The notes: a model not told the origin generated them from the sequence alone. A stretch of 64,000 nt of DNA from Mesorhizobium sp. C432A (GCF_030323145.1 NZ_CP100470.1:3575001-3639000), one strand, 5' to 3'. Positions 17,330 to 28,121 are shown, numbered from the stretch's first letter. Numbers and translations: made by a program.

Positions 17330-18625
17330 ATGTCCCAATCGGCTTCGTCCCTGGCGCCTGGCGGTTTTGATGCCGAGACGGGCGCCAAGCTTTTCGCGTT
17401 GCGGCGGACAAAGTTCCTCGCCACGGCTGCGCTGGTGCTTTGCGTCGTGGTTTTTGCCGTGGCCAAATCGTCCGAGGCCAAGTATCCGTGGCTGGGCTTC
17501 GTGGCGGCCTTCGCCGAGGCGGCGACCATTGGCGGCCTGGCCGACTGGTACGCGGTGGTGGCGCTGTTCAAGCGGCCGCTGGGCCTGCCGATCCCGCACA
17601 CCGCCATCATCCCAGCGAACCAGAACCGCATCGCCGATAATCTGGGCCGCTTCATCGAGGTCAATTTTCTGGCGCCGGAGCCGGTGCGGGAAAAGCTGGC
17701 CGAGGTCGATTTTGCAGCACTCGTCGCCGACTGGCTGACTGACGCCGAACGCTCTGCCGGCCTGTCACGCTTCGTCGTACGGCTGGTCCCGCAGACGCTT
17801 GCGGCGATCGAGCAATCCGGCCTGCGCGGCTTCGTCACCAGCCGCATGCTGGAGCAGATCGACAAGGTGCCGCTGGCGCCGCTCGCGGCCGAATTGCTGT
17901 CGGCACTGACCGACGACCGCCGCCACCAGAAACTCTTCGACGAATTCACCAGGGTGATCGGCCGGTTCCTGAACGATGAAGAGGCGCTGGCGACCATGCG
18001 CGAGAAAATCCGCGAGGAATTGCCGTCGCTGTTCAACCTGTTCAGAGCCGACGCCTATCTGCTGAAGAAGATAGTCGCTTCCGCCGGTTCGCTGCTTGAC
18101 GAGGTGCGGGCCGACCCCGACCATCCGATGCGCGCCGAATTCGACCGTTTCGCGCACAGCTTCATCGAGCGGCTCAGAACCTCGAAGCAATACGCCAAAC
18201 GGGCCGAGAAGCTGAAACGCGATTTCCTGGCGCGGCCGGAAGTGAAGTCGCTCGCCGGCGACATGTGGCAGAGCCTCAGCCTGTTCATCGAACAGGACGC
18301 CAAGGCGGAGAATTCGATTGTTCGCGCGCATCTCGCCAACATGTTCGTCGAGGTCGGCCGCCATCTCTCAGGCGATCCGCAGATCAGGGCCGACATGAAC
18401 CAGGGCTTTGTCGTGGCGCTGTCGTCGTTCGTCGAGAGCCAGAAGAGCGGTGTGTCGACATTCATCGCCGACCAGGTCAAGCGCTGGGACCTTGCCCAAC
18501 TGACGAGGCTGATCGAGATGAACATCGGCAAGGACCTGCAATATATCCGCTTCAACGGCATGATTATCGGCGGATTGGCGGGTATCGTGCTCTACACGGC
18601 GGAGAGGCTGTTTCTCGCTGGCTGA
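17330..18625 (+). CDS. DUF445 family membrane protein (YjiN-like)
   Basis: 431 aa; ATG 17330 was chosen over 17291 because GAGGAG lies 9 nt before it. One membrane segment near the N-terminus (about residues 30-50), then the conserved AEAATIGGLADWYAVVALFKRP motif of DUF445, a long helical, charged middle region, and a second membrane segment at the extreme C-terminus (MIIGGLAGIVLYTAERLFLAG region). The family is common in Proteobacteria and has no agreed function. It appears to be a single-gene unit. Confidence 0.88.
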   Translation: MSQSASSLAPGGFDAETGAKLFALRRTKFLATAALVLCVVVFAVAKSSEAKYPWLGFVAAFAEAATIGGLADWYAVVALFKRPLGLPIPHTAIIPANQNRIADNLGRFIEVNFLAPEPVREKLAEVDFAALVADWLTDAERSAGLSRFVVRLVPQTLAAIEQSGLRGFVTSRMLEQIDKVPLAPLAAELLSALTDDRRHQKLFDEFTRVIGRFLNDEEALATMREKIREELPSLFNLFRADAYLLKKIVASAGSLLDEVRADPDHPMRAEFDRFAHSFIERLRTSKQYAKRAEKLKRDFLARPEVKSLAGDMWQSLSLFIEQDAKAENSIVRAHLANMFVEVGRHLSGDPQIRADMNQGFVVALSSFVESQKSGVSTFIADQVKRWDLAQLTRLIEMNIGKDLQYIRFNGMIIGGLAGIVLYTAERLFLAG

Positions 18626-18732
18626 TGCTGCATTTGCCGCTGAATTGCTTGGGCGTCCGAATGGACACACGGCGCGCGAGTGCTATTGTCCAGAACAGGG
18701 TTCAGCATTTGCGACACTGGGGAGCACGAGCA

Positions 18733-19155
18733 ATGGCCAAACAACCCGACTCCGATTCGTTCCTTGACATGTTCAGCCGGTTCGGCCGTGACCTGAAGGT
18801 GCCGAATGTCGAGGCGATCCTCGTGCATCATCGCAAGAACCTCGAGGCCCTGGAAAGATCGGCGCGGGCGGGAGCTGCCGGCGCGACCTCATTGTTGTCC
18901 AGACAGCGCGAGATGCTGCAGGACACGCTGCGTGAAGTCAGCGACATGGCGCAGAGCTACAAGGCGCCGGGCAATCCCCAGGAACTGATGACAAAACAGG
19001 CGGAGTTCGCCAGGAAATCCTTCGAAGCCGCCCTGAAAAATGCCGGCGAAGTGGCCGAGCTGGTCAAGAAATCCGGCACCGAATCGATCGAAATCCTGCG
19101 CAGCCGCATCAAGGAAGCGATGGAGGAAATCCGCTCGGGCTATGACAAGAAGTGA
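18733..19155 (+). CDS. phasin family protein
   Basis: 140 aa, largely helical, amphipathic and without Cys, with the phasin-type middle ALERSARAGAAGATSLLSRQ and a Lys-rich C-terminus ending GYDKK. Phasins coat polyhydroxyalkanoate granules. The start at ATG 18733 follows GGGGAGCACGAGCA. A MaoC-type enoyl-CoA hydratase gene follows 160 nt downstream, which fits a link to polyhydroxyalkanoate metabolism. Confidence 0.85.
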   Translation: MAKQPDSDSFLDMFSRFGRDLKVPNVEAILVHHRKNLEALERSARAGAAGATSLLSRQREMLQDTLREVSDMAQSYKAPGNPQELMTKQAEFARKSFEAALKNAGEVAELVKKSGTESIEILRSRIKEAMEEIRSGYDKK

Positions 19156-19315
19156 CTCTCAACGCAACCATGAGAGGAGCGGGCCGGTTGCGGCGCATGA
19201 GCATGGACGAGGGACGCTGTTTGGCGGAAAATGGCGGAACGGAATCGCAACGGGCGAATTGACAGGAGCCGTCCGTTCGTGGTCCGAGGCACTGGGAGCC
19301 ACCGGGAAAGCAGGA

Positions 19316-19813
19316 ATGACGGAACTACGGCCGAAAACGCCGCCGACCTTCGAGCAGTTAAGGGCGATGGCCGGGCAGGAGCTCGGCGTGTCGGAATGGA
19401 CGACCGTCGACCAGAACCGCATCAACCAGTTTGCCGAATGCACAGGCGACCATCAGTGGATCCACGTCGATCCGGAGCGGGCGAAGCGGCAGAGCCCATT
19501 TCGCACCACGATCGCGCATGGCTATCTGACGCTGTCGATCATCGGCGCGCTGGCGCTGGGCATGGGCATCGTCCCCGAAAACACGCAAGCCGCCTTCAAT
19601 TACGGCTTCGACAAGGTGCGGTTCCTGGCGCCCGTCAGGGTCGGCGCACGCATCCGGCTGCGCACGACGCTGTTGTCGGTGGAGGACAAGGGGCCGGGCC
19701 AGTATCTGATGAAGGCCGCCAATACGGTCGAGATCGAGGGCGAACAGAGGCCGGCGCTGACCGCCGAAACGCTGGTCATGCTTTATGAGCGGCGCAAGCG
19801 GGCGGGAGCGTAA
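19316..19813 (+). CDS. MaoC family (R)-specific enoyl-CoA hydratase-like protein
   Basis: 165 aa from ATG 19316, preceded by CAGG. A single hot-dog domain with the hydratase-2 signature FAECTGDHQWIHVDPERA, which contains the catalytic Asp and His. The family hydrates trans-2-enoyl-CoA to (R)-3-hydroxyacyl-CoA, a precursor for polyhydroxyalkanoates (PhaJ role) among other uses. The adjacent phasin gene supports this, but NodN-like relatives of the same fold also occur in rhizobia, so the exact substrate is open. Confidence 0.82.
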   Translation: MTELRPKTPPTFEQLRAMAGQELGVSEWTTVDQNRINQFAECTGDHQWIHVDPERAKRQSPFRTTIAHGYLTLSIIGALALGMGIVPENTQAAFNYGFDKVRFLAPVRVGARIRLRTTLLSVEDKGPGQYLMKAANTVEIEGEQRPALTAETLVMLYERRKRAGA

Positions 19814-19828
19814 GCTCCCTATCTTCGG

Positions 19829-21298
19829 TCATGATGGCTGTTGCCGCACCGACAGCCTGCCGCCGGCGCGGGTCGAGAGCAGTGCCAGCAACAGCGCAGC
19901 CACCGCCAGGACCGTTGCCGTCTGAAAGGTAACCTGCATGCCGTGCGCGGCTGCCGCTGAGGTCAGCATGTCCTGGCTTTGCCGTTCTCCCGTCGAGGCA
20001 GCCGCAAAAATGGCGCCCATAAGCGATGCGCCGGTGATCAGGCCGAGATTGCGCGACAGATTGAGCAGGCCGGACACCACGCCGCGCTCGCCGGCAGCGA
20101 CACCGCTCATGACGGCGGCATTGTTGGATGTCTGGAACAGGGCGTACCCGAAGCAGGTGACGGCGATCGGCACGATATAGCTGGCAATGCCGAGTTTTGT
20201 TGCGGCGAGCGACAAAAGCAAGGTGCCGTTGACCAGGCCGAATAGTCCGGCGATCATCATCCTGTTGGTACCGAAGCGATCGGTGAGGCGGCCGGCGATA
20301 AGTGCCGAGAGCGCGGAGACCAGCGGACCTGTCGACAGGACCACGCCGACCATCGCAGCATTGAGCCCCAGCCCTCGCGACAGATAGAACGGAGCGACCA
20401 CCAGGGTCGCCATCATCACTGTGGCGACAACGAGGTTCGTGGCGAGGCTGGCGCTGAGCCGGATGTCGTACAACCGGGCAAGCCGGATCAAGGGATTCTT
20501 CGCCCTCTTCTGCGCGACGCCGAACAGAACGACGCCGATGCCGGCGGCAACCAGCAGGCCGGTGTTGAGGGCGCCGAAATGGCCGTGGCCGAGCGTCATG
20601 GCCAGTGCATAGGCGGCGAGCGTCAGGCCTAGCAAGACCGTCCCGATCGCGTCGAACCCGCCTTGAACGCCCGCAGCCTTGCCGCGGGCAGGCAGGGCCA
20701 GCCAGGCGAGGGCAAAGGTCAGGAGGCCGAGCGGCACATTGACGAGGAAGAGCGCCCGCCAGCCAAAGCCGGCGATCAGCAAGCCGCCGAGCGAGGGTCC
20801 GAGCGTCGTGCCGATCGCCGACATGGCGCCGAGCAGGCCCATGGCGCTGCCGGTTCTCTCCTTGGTCACGGTCTCCGCGACAAAGGCCAGCGTCAACGCC
20901 ATCATCAGCGCGGCACCCAGCCCTTGCACGGCGCGCGCCGCAATCAGCAGCCAGAGCGTCGGCGCCAGGCCGCAGAGCACCGAGGCCAGTGTGAACAGCG
21001 CGATGCCGCCGAGCAGCAACGGCCGGCGGCCGACCATATCGGCCAGCCGGCCGGCGCTGACGATCAGGGCCGTGATGGCGAGCAGATAGGCGAGAACCAC
21101 CCATTGCACGGACTGGAACGGCGCACCGAACGCCTGCATGAGGGAAGGCAGTCCGACGCTGGCAATGCTGGTTCCAAGCGACGACAGCAGCGTGGCGAGC
21201 GACAGGCTGGCCAATGCCAAGACAGGAGAGTGGGCCAGGCCTGCGGACCGGGTGTTCTGCGGCGCCGATGCGCACTCGTTCTGCTCGGCAGTTGCCAT
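19829..21298 (-). CDS. MFS drug/solute exporter (DHA2 family)
   Basis: 489 aa with about 14 membrane segments. It has the GRLADMVGRRPLLLGG loop 2-3 motif and the proline/glycine-rich motif C GTTLGPSLGGLLI of drug-proton antiporters of the EmrB/QacA type. Inner-membrane exporter. It is divergent from a LysR-type regulator gene (start 21430), the usual arrangement for a regulated efflux pump. The exported compound is unknown. Confidence 0.88.
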   Translation of the reverse strand: MATAEQNECASAPQNTRSAGLAHSPVLALASLSLATLLSSLGTSIASVGLPSLMQAFGAPFQSVQWVVLAYLLAITALIVSAGRLADMVGRRPLLLGGIALFTLASVLCGLAPTLWLLIAARAVQGLGAALMMALTLAFVAETVTKERTGSAMGLLGAMSAIGTTLGPSLGGLLIAGFGWRALFLVNVPLGLLTFALAWLALPARGKAAGVQGGFDAIGTVLLGLTLAAYALAMTLGHGHFGALNTGLLVAAGIGVVLFGVAQKRAKNPLIRLARLYDIRLSASLATNLVVATVMMATLVVAPFYLSRGLGLNAAMVGVVLSTGPLVSALSALIAGRLTDRFGTNRMMIAGLFGLVNGTLLLSLAATKLGIASYIVPIAVTCFGYALFQTSNNAAVMSGVAAGERGVVSGLLNLSRNLGLITGASLMGAIFAAASTGERQSQDMLTSAAAAHGMQVTFQTATVLAVAALLLALLSTRAGGRLSVRQQPS

Positions 21299-21429
21299 GG
21301 CGATTTCCTCCTTGTCAGTCCCGCAACCGGACCTGTCGGAGATCTAGTCGTCAGGGTGGAATGGCGGAAGGCGCAGCATTTGCATCTTATTCGTGCACCA
21401 AACGCCATGGCATGCGCTACAATCCGCCA

Positions 21430-22323
21430 ATGACATCGCCCGACCTCAATCTGCTGTTCGCTCTCGACGTCCTGCTGACCGAAGGTAGCGTGGCTCGCGC
21501 GGCAACCCGGCTGCGGCTCAGCCCTTCGGCGATGAGTCGCACCCTGGCGCGACTGCGCGAAGCGACCGGCGACCCGCTGCTGGTTCGGGCCGGTCGAGGC
21601 CTTGTGCCGACGCCGCGCGCGGAGGCATTGCGGCAGCAGACCGGCCGTGTCGTCCAGGAAGCAGAAACGTTGCTGCGCCCTGCCAGGCCTCTCGATCTCG
21701 CGAAGCTGAACCAGATCTTCACGCTGCGCACCAATGAAGGGTTCGTCGAGGAGTTCGGGCCGCGTCTTGTCGCTCGCATCCAGGCCGAGGCGCCGGGCGT
21801 GCGGCTGCGATTTGCGCCGAAAGCCGACAAGGATGTCGCCTCGTTGCGCGACGCAGCGATCGATCTGGAAATCGGCGTTGCCGGCGAGACCGGACCTGAA
21901 GTGCTGATACAGGCGCTGTTCCGTGACCGGTTCGTCGGCGCCGTAGGAGCCGGCCATCCCTTGAGCGAAGGCGCGGTGACGCCTGAACGCTACGCGGCCG
22001 GCCGCCACATCAGCGTTTCACGGCGGGGTCGGGAAAGAGGGCCGATCGATCAGACTTTGGCGCTGCTCGGCCTGCAGCGAACCGTGGCGTGCATGGTCTC
22101 CGGCTTTTCGGCTGCACTCGCCATGGCGCGCGCTTCGGACCTTATTGCCAGCGTGCCCGAACGGCACACGCAAGGCGCACGCGCCGGCATGGTCAGCTTT
22201 CTGCTGCCGGTCGCCACGGTGGAGGTCACCATCTCGATGCTCTGGCATCCACGGCTCGATGCCGATCCGGCGCAACGCTGGCTGCGAGATTGCGTTCGGA
22301 AGGTCTGCGCGGCCTCCCGCTGA
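21430..22323 (+). CDS. LysR family regulator of the adjacent MFS exporter
   Basis: 297 aa from ATG 21430; an in-frame ATG at 21412 is also possible. The N-terminal helix-turn-helix reads FALDVLLTEGSVARAATRL with SPSAMSRTLARLR as recognition helix, then a type 2 periplasmic-binding-like effector domain. It is divergent from the MFS gene with a 131-bp gap that should hold the operator. Regulation of the exporter is inferred from position. Confidence 0.85.
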   Translation: MTSPDLNLLFALDVLLTEGSVARAATRLRLSPSAMSRTLARLREATGDPLLVRAGRGLVPTPRAEALRQQTGRVVQEAETLLRPARPLDLAKLNQIFTLRTNEGFVEEFGPRLVARIQAEAPGVRLRFAPKADKDVASLRDAAIDLEIGVAGETGPEVLIQALFRDRFVGAVGAGHPLSEGAVTPERYAAGRHISVSRRGRERGPIDQTLALLGLQRTVACMVSGFSAALAMARASDLIASVPERHTQGARAGMVSFLLPVATVEVTISMLWHPRLDADPAQRWLRDCVRKVCAASR

Positions 22324-22327
22324 GCGC

Positions 22328-23746
22328 TCAGCGCGCCATTGCCGCCTTGAGCACCCTGAAAATCCGCTCGTCTTGGCATTGGGCAACGTTGAAGCGCAGG
22401 AACCGGCTGGCGGTTCCCGACAGGCTGAATGCATTGCCGGGCGCCAGCACGATGTTGTCGGCCAATGCACGGCGAGCAATTTCAGCCGCATCCACGCCAT
22501 CCGGCAGGCTGCACCACAGGAACAAGCCGGCCGGTTGGTCGATCCAGGGCGTGATGCCGATCGCCTTCAGGCGCGCGCCCGTCTCACCCATGGCGCGGGA
22601 AAGCCGCGCGCGCAGCAATTCCATGTGCTTGCGGTAGCTGCCGTCCCTAAGCAGCGTCAGCACCAGTTCGGCCGCCAGCCGGCCGCCGCCGAAGGTGGTG
22701 GCAATCTTGAGGTCGGTGAGTTGCTCGATCCAGTCGCGCGGTGCCGCGATGAAGCCGCAGCGAACCGATGCCGATAGCGTCTTGGAGAAGCTACCGATAT
22801 GGACGACGCGGTTGAGGCCGTCGAACGCCGCCAGCCGGGGCGCGGGACTGTGCTCGAAATCGGCGAAGATGTCGTCCTCGACGATGGTCAGGTCCGACTG
22901 GTCGGCGAGCTTCAGCAGCCGGTGCGCGGTGACCGGCGACAGGATCGCGCCGGTCGGGTTGTGGATAGTGGAATTGGTGATGTAGAGGCGCGGCCTGTGC
23001 TCGGCGAGCGCCTGCGCGAACAGCTCGATATCAGGCCCCGATGGCGTGTAGGGCACGCTGACGACCTTGGCGCGGTGGGCGCGCAGCAGCGCGTGAAAAT
23101 TGAAATAGCAGGGGTCGTCGACCAGCACGGTATCGCCCGGTTCGATCAGGAAGCGGCACAGAAGATCGATGGCCTGCGTGCCCGATTCGGTCAGCATGAT
23201 CTGTTCGGGCGAGACCTCGATGCCGTGGCCAGCCATGCGCCGCGCGAGCAATTGCCTGAGCGGCGGCAGGCCGAGCGGCGTGCCGTAATCGGCTAGGTCG
23301 ACATCGTCGGCGCGCGCCACGGTGCGCAGCGCCCGGCGCAAGGCCCCCTGCGGCATCCATGAGGCCGGCATCCAGCCGCAGCCGGGTTTCAGCATCTCGT
23401 CGCCGGCTTCCAGTGACTGGCGCGAAACCCAAAGCGGATCGACAGCGCGGTCGAGCCGCGGGCCTATCTCGGCCAGCGACAGTGGCGCCAGCGATCCGGC
23501 GGCATAAAAACCCGAACCCGGCCGTGAGCGTATCGCGCCTTCGGCAGCGAGCCGCTCATAGGCTTCGACCACGGTCGACTTGGACACCTGCATGGCCTTG
23601 GCAAAGGCGCGGATCGAAGGTAGCCGCGCGCCTGGCGTCAGGCTGCGCGCCGATATCCGCTGGCGGATGGTCGCCATGACAGTTTCCACAAGCGTGGTCG
23701 CGACAGGAGGGTGCGCATTGCCGGTTTCCAAAATGAGTTCGGTCAT
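22328..23746 (-). CDS. MocR-type regulator (GntR DNA-binding plus aminotransferase-like domain)
   Basis: 472 aa from ATG 23746; the longer open frame upstream runs into the divergent gene and was not used. Residues about 15-85 form a GntR winged helix (TIRQRISARSLTPGARLPSI and the SKSTVVEAYERL recognition helix). The rest is a fold-type I PLP domain with NPTGAIL and the PLP-Lys region SFSKTLSASVRCG. MocR proteins use PLP and an amino compound as signal. It is divergent from an EamA exporter gene with about 105 bp between them, so it likely controls that gene. Confidence 0.88.
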   Translation of the reverse strand: MTELILETGNAHPPVATTLVETVMATIRQRISARSLTPGARLPSIRAFAKAMQVSKSTVVEAYERLAAEGAIRSRPGSGFYAAGSLAPLSLAEIGPRLDRAVDPLWVSRQSLEAGDEMLKPGCGWMPASWMPQGALRRALRTVARADDVDLADYGTPLGLPPLRQLLARRMAGHGIEVSPEQIMLTESGTQAIDLLCRFLIEPGDTVLVDDPCYFNFHALLRAHRAKVVSVPYTPSGPDIELFAQALAEHRPRLYITNSTIHNPTGAILSPVTAHRLLKLADQSDLTIVEDDIFADFEHSPAPRLAAFDGLNRVVHIGSFSKTLSASVRCGFIAAPRDWIEQLTDLKIATTFGGGRLAAELVLTLLRDGSYRKHMELLRARLSRAMGETGARLKAIGITPWIDQPAGLFLWCSLPDGVDAAEIARRALADNIVLAPGNAFSLSGTASRFLRFNVAQCQDERIFRVLKAAMAR

Positions 23747-23852
23747 CTGTATTGCTCTGATAGCCATTACAGTTTTGCGGAATTGTACTGCATTGTCTCT
23801 GGCTGCACCATAGGCACTTGCCCGATAGAGGGCGAAAGCAATGGAGCCTGGA

Positions 23853-24716
23853 ATGGACAAAACCGCGAGCGGCTGGATGAACGGATTCATCGGCGTGCTG
23901 ATCTTCTCAGGCTCGCTGCCGGCAACGCGCGTGGCCGTGGCCGATTTCGATCCGATATTCCTGACCTCGGCCCGCGCCGCGATTGCCGGACTTCTCGGTC
24001 TCGCCATGCTGATGCTGTTTCGGCAGAAACGCCCGGAGCGCGGCGATTTTCTGTCGCTGGTGATCGTCGCCCTTGGCGTGGTTGTCGGCTTTCCCTTGCT
24101 CACCGCGCTGGCGCTGAAGCACGTCACCTCCGCCCATTCCATCATCTTCGTCGGCCTGCTGCCGCTGGCCACCGCGATCTTCGGCGTGCTGCGCGGTGGC
24201 GAGCGTCCGCGCCCGGCCTTCTGGCTGTTTTCCTGCATCGGCAGCGCGCTGGTCGCCGGTTTTGCCCTGATGCAAGGCGTGACGGCCTCACCTGTCGGCG
24301 ACGGCCTGATGCTGGCCGCCATCATCGTCTGCGGCCTGGGCTATGCCGAGGGGGCGGCATTGTCGCGCAGGCTGGGCGGCTGGCAGGTGATCTGCTGGGC
24401 GCTGGCGATCTCGCTGCCGATCATGCTGGTTCTGACCTTTGCGACGCTGCCGTCGTCCTTCGCCGGCATCGGCTCTCACGCCTGGATGGGTCTCGCCTAT
24501 GTCTCGCTGTTCAGCATGCTGATCGGCTTCGTGTTCTGGTATCGCGGCCTGGCCCAAGGCGGCATCGCTGCCGTCGGGCAGTTGCAGTTGCTGCAGCCCT
24601 TTTTCGGCCTGGCGCTGGCAGCGTCGCTGCTGCACGAGCAGGTCAGCCCGCTGATGGTGGTCGTGACGCTCGGCGTGGTGGCTTGCGTGTTCGGGGCGAA
24701 GAAATTTGCGCGCTAG
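23853..24716 (+). CDS. EamA/DMT family transporter
   Basis: 287 aa from ATG 23853 (GGAG 6 nt upstream; an alternative ATG at 23841 adds 4 residues). Ten predicted membrane segments in two EamA repeats, with the first repeat starting FIGVLIFSGSLPATRVAV. These are inner-membrane exporters of amino acids or other metabolites. Pairing with a divergent MocR regulator suggests a substrate related to an amino compound or vitamin B6, but this is not shown by the sequence. Confidence 0.85.
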   Translation: MDKTASGWMNGFIGVLIFSGSLPATRVAVADFDPIFLTSARAAIAGLLGLAMLMLFRQKRPERGDFLSLVIVALGVVVGFPLLTALALKHVTSAHSIIFVGLLPLATAIFGVLRGGERPRPAFWLFSCIGSALVAGFALMQGVTASPVGDGLMLAAIIVCGLGYAEGAALSRRLGGWQVICWALAISLPIMLVLTFATLPSSFAGIGSHAWMGLAYVSLFSMLIGFVFWYRGLAQGGIAAVGQLQLLQPFFGLALAASLLHEQVSPLMVVVTLGVVACVFGAKKFAR

Positions 24717-24730
24717 GAGTTTGGTGGTGG

Positions 24731-24746
24731 AGGGCGACTCCGCCCT
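24731..24746. terminator. small hairpin between convergent genes
   Basis: AGGGCG (24731-24736), loop ACTC, CGCCCT (24741-24746). It lies between the EamA stop and the alcohol dehydrogenase stop and overlaps the latter. There is no strong T-run, so it is a weak candidate. Confidence 0.35.
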
Positions 24747-25785
24747 AGAACTTCGTCACCACCCCAATGCCAATCCCCTCGAACCCGCCCATTGCCACCA
24801 GCGCCGCAGGCGCCTCATCAAGGCTGATCTTCTTGCCGACCAGCAGTTCGGGCTTGAGCTTGCCGGCGCGGATCATTTCCATCATTGCGGGGTAGCGGTA
24901 GGCCTGCATGCCGTGACTGCCGAGGATTTCGAGCTCGAAGGCGATAACCTTGTCCATCGGCACTTGCGGGCGGGCATGTTCGCCCAGCATCAGGCCGACC
25001 TGCACGTGGCGGCCGCGCCGGCGCAGATTGGCAATCGAGTTGAACGATGTCGTGGGGTGGCCGAGCGCGTCCATCGACATATGCGCGCCGCCATTGGTGA
25101 TCTGCTTGACCGCCTTGACCACGTTCGGCGTCGTCGAGGCGTTGATGGTCGCCACCGCGCCGATCTTTCTGGCGAATTCCAGTTTCTCGTCGGTGAGATC
25201 GATGGCGATGACATTGGCGCCCATGGAACTGGCGATCATGATCGCCGACAGGCCGACGCCGCCGCAGCCATGCACCGCCACCCATTCGCCCGGCGTCACC
25301 CGGCCCTGGTCGACAATGGCGCGAAACGAGGTGACGAAGCGGCATCCGAGGCTGGCGGCGGTGGCGAACTCCATCTCCTCGGGCAGGCGCACGAGATTGG
25401 TGTCGGCATGCTCAATGGCGACATATTCGGCAAACGAGCCCCAGGCGGTGAAACCGGGCTGCGTTTGTTGTTCGCAGACCTGATGATTGCCCGAATTGCA
25501 TTCGAAGCAGCGGCCGCAGCCGACGCAGAACGGCACGGTGACGCGTTCGCCGGCCTTCCAGCGGGTCACCTGCTTGCCGACGGCGACGACGATGCCGGCC
25601 AGTTCATGGCCCGGCACATGCGGCAGCGTGATGCCGTCATCATGACCCATCCAGCCATGCCAGTCGCTACGGCAGAGCCCGGTCGCCTCGACCTTGATGA
25701 CGACGCCGTCGGCAGCCGGTTTCGGATCCGGCACGGTCAGGATTCTCGGCGTCTCACCGAATTTTTCGAAGACGACGGCTTTCAT
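24745..25785 (-). CDS. zinc-dependent alcohol dehydrogenase
   Basis: 346 aa. ATG 25785 is preceded by GGAGAG at a 6-nt distance. Medium-chain dehydrogenase: catalytic zinc region [13 protein letters not shown] and the GHE motif HVPGHELAG, structural zinc cysteines in [15 protein letters not shown], and the NAD-binding GCGGVGLSA. It oxidises an alcohol with NAD(P). The downstream partners, maiA and a fumarylacetoacetase-type gene, are on the same strand to its right but encode a separate aromatic pathway, so the substrate is not indicated. Confidence 0.88.
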   Translation of the reverse strand: MKAVVFEKFGETPRILTVPDPKPAADGVVIKVEATGLCRSDWHGWMGHDDGITLPHVPGHELAGIVVAVGKQVTRWKAGERVTVPFCVGCGRCFECNSGNHQVCEQQTQPGFTAWGSFAEYVAIEHADTNLVRLPEEMEFATAASLGCRFVTSFRAIVDQGRVTPGEWVAVHGCGGVGLSAIMIASSMGANVIAIDLTDEKLEFARKIGAVATINASTTPNVVKAVKQITNGGAHMSMDALGHPTTSFNSIANLRRRGRHVQVGLMLGEHARPQVPMDKVIAFELEILGSHGMQAYRYPAMMEMIRAGKLKPELLVGKKISLDEAPAALVAMGGFEGIGIGVVTKF

Positions 25786-25821
25786 CGGCAACTCTCCGTG
25801 CTCTGCTCCGGCATTGTGAGC

Positions 25822-26472
25822 CTATTCGGCATCTATCTGATTCTCCGGCGCCGCCTTCTGAAAGGCCGGCAGCGCCATGCAGGCGGCGTGGATGCGCGAG
25901 ATCTCGGGGTAGGGTGTCAGGTCGACGCCGAAGCGGGCGTTGCTGGCGATCTGGGCGACCAGGCAGATGTCGGCGAGGCCCGGTGCGTCGCCATGGCAAA
26001 ATGTGCCGGTCTCATCCGATGAAGCCAGAATCTTTTCAAGCGGCTGGAACCCTTCGTTCACCCAGTGGCGGAACCAGTGGATGACATCCTGGTCGCCGGC
26101 GCCGAACAAAGTGCGCAGCGAGGTCAGCACGCGCAGATTGTTCACCGGGTGGATGTCGCAGGCGATCATCTGCGCCAGCATTCGCACGCGCGCCCGGCCG
26201 AGCGCGTCCTTCGGCAGCAGCGACGGTTCGGGGTGGGTCTCGTCGAGATATTCGATGATTGCCAGCGACTGCGTCAACAGCGTGCCGTCGCCCAGGATCA
26301 GCGCCGGTACCAGCGCTTGCGGATTGACCGCGCGGTAAGCCGGCTCCAGATGGTCGCCATGACGCAGATGATGCGGCACGTAATCGTAGCTTAGCCCCTT
26401 CATCTCCAGCGCGATGCGCACGCGGTAGGAAGTGGAGGAGCGGTAGTAGTTGTGGAGGACGAGGTCGCTCAT
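25822..26472 (-). CDS. maiA: maleylacetoacetate isomerase (GST zeta family)
   Basis: 216 aa from ATG 26472. The zeta-class signature YRSSTSYRVRIALEMKGL with the active-site Ser-Ser pair is at the N-terminus, and the glutathione-binding region NPQALVPALILGDGTLLTQS follows. It isomerises maleylacetoacetate to fumarylacetoacetate in tyrosine/phenylalanine breakdown. It begins 4 nt after the fumarylacetoacetase-family gene, forming a two-gene unit. Confidence 0.9.
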   Translation of the reverse strand: MSDLVLHNYYRSSTSYRVRIALEMKGLSYDYVPHHLRHGDHLEPAYRAVNPQALVPALILGDGTLLTQSLAIIEYLDETHPEPSLLPKDALGRARVRMLAQMIACDIHPVNNLRVLTSLRTLFGAGDQDVIHWFRHWVNEGFQPLEKILASSDETGTFCHGDAPGLADICLVAQIASNARFGVDLTPYPEISRIHAACMALPAFQKAAPENQIDAE

Positions 26473-26476
26473 CGGG

Positions 26477-27199
<723 letters not shown>

Positions 27200-27408
27200 G
27201 CGGGGTCTCTGCCTGGGTTGTTGCCGGCACATTCGACCGATTTGGACGGCCGGGCAAGGCGTCAGCGCCAGCAAAAGCATCGGCTGCGCCTTGATTGTCG
27301 GATAAAGTCGGCTTCGCCTCCGGGGGTTAAGATGGCGATAGACTATTTGCCAATAAGCTGGCCATACCAGCGGGAGTATCGTGCCCACGGAGAACTGAAA
27401 CGAACACC

Positions 27409-28092
27409 ATGACCGCAATTAACGATCGCGCCCGGTTTCTGATCATCGACGACCATCCGCTGTTTCGCGAGGCGCTGCACAGCGCCGTGCAGATGGCCTA
27501 TCCGGAAGTCGACACCGTGGAGGCGCGCTCGATCGCCGAGGCGCTCGATCTCCTGGGTGGGATAAAACCGTTCGATCTGGCGCTGCTCGATCTCAACATG
27601 CCTGACGTCCATGGCTTCGATGGACTGCTGCAACTCAGGACCCGCCATCCGCGGCTGCCGGTGGTCGTCGTCTCGGGCTATGAGGAGCCGAAGATCATCT
27701 CCGAGGCGTTGTCCTATGGCGCTGCCGGCTTCATCCCGAAATCGGCGCGCAAGAGCGATCTTGCGGCCGCAATCCGCTCGGTGATGGAGGGCGCGATCTA
27801 TGTGCCGGAGACATATGAGGGACAGCCGCCCGACGCCGACAGCGCCGACCGCGCCGATATGGTGCAGCGGCTGGCCAAACTGACGCCGCAGCAGCTGCGC
27901 GTGCTGCAGATGCTGCGCCAGGGCCTGCTCAACAAACAGATCGCCTACGAGTTGCAGGTCGGCGAGACCACGGTGAAGGCGCATGTCTCGGAGATATTGC
28001 GCAAACTCAATGTGTATAGCCGCACGCAGGCGGTGATCGAGGTGTCGAAGCTCGACAATGCGGAGTTGTTCAGGGATCAGGCGGGGTTTTAG
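27409..28092 (+). CDS. two-component response regulator, LuxR/NarL type
   Basis: 227 aa. The receiver domain begins FLIIDDHPLFREAL with the phosphoacceptor Asp at residue 61 (LLDLNMPD), and Lys in FIPKSARKS closes the switch. The C-terminal helix-turn-helix LTPQQLRVLQMLRQGLLNKQIAYELQVGETTVKAHV is a LuxR/GerE DNA-binding domain. It is convergent with the hybrid kinase/FIST gene pair at 28576-31092 and is its likely output regulator. Confidence 0.9.
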   Translation: MTAINDRARFLIIDDHPLFREALHSAVQMAYPEVDTVEARSIAEALDLLGGIKPFDLALLDLNMPDVHGFDGLLQLRTRHPRLPVVVVSGYEEPKIISEALSYGAAGFIPKSARKSDLAAAIRSVMEGAIYVPETYEGQPPDADSADRADMVQRLAKLTPQQLRVLQMLRQGLLNKQIAYELQVGETTVKAHVSEILRKLNVYSRTQAVIEVSKLDNAELFRDQAGF

Positions 28093-28103
28093 CCTGCGCC
28101 AAA

Positions 28104-28112
28104 AGTGCCGCC
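28104..28112. repeat. 9-bp direct repeat, left copy
   Basis: AGTGCCGCC. The same 9 bp recur at 28513-28521, at the other border of the AT-rich segment. Together they could be a target-site duplication. Confidence 0.4.
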
Positions 28113-28121
28113 ATAACCCCT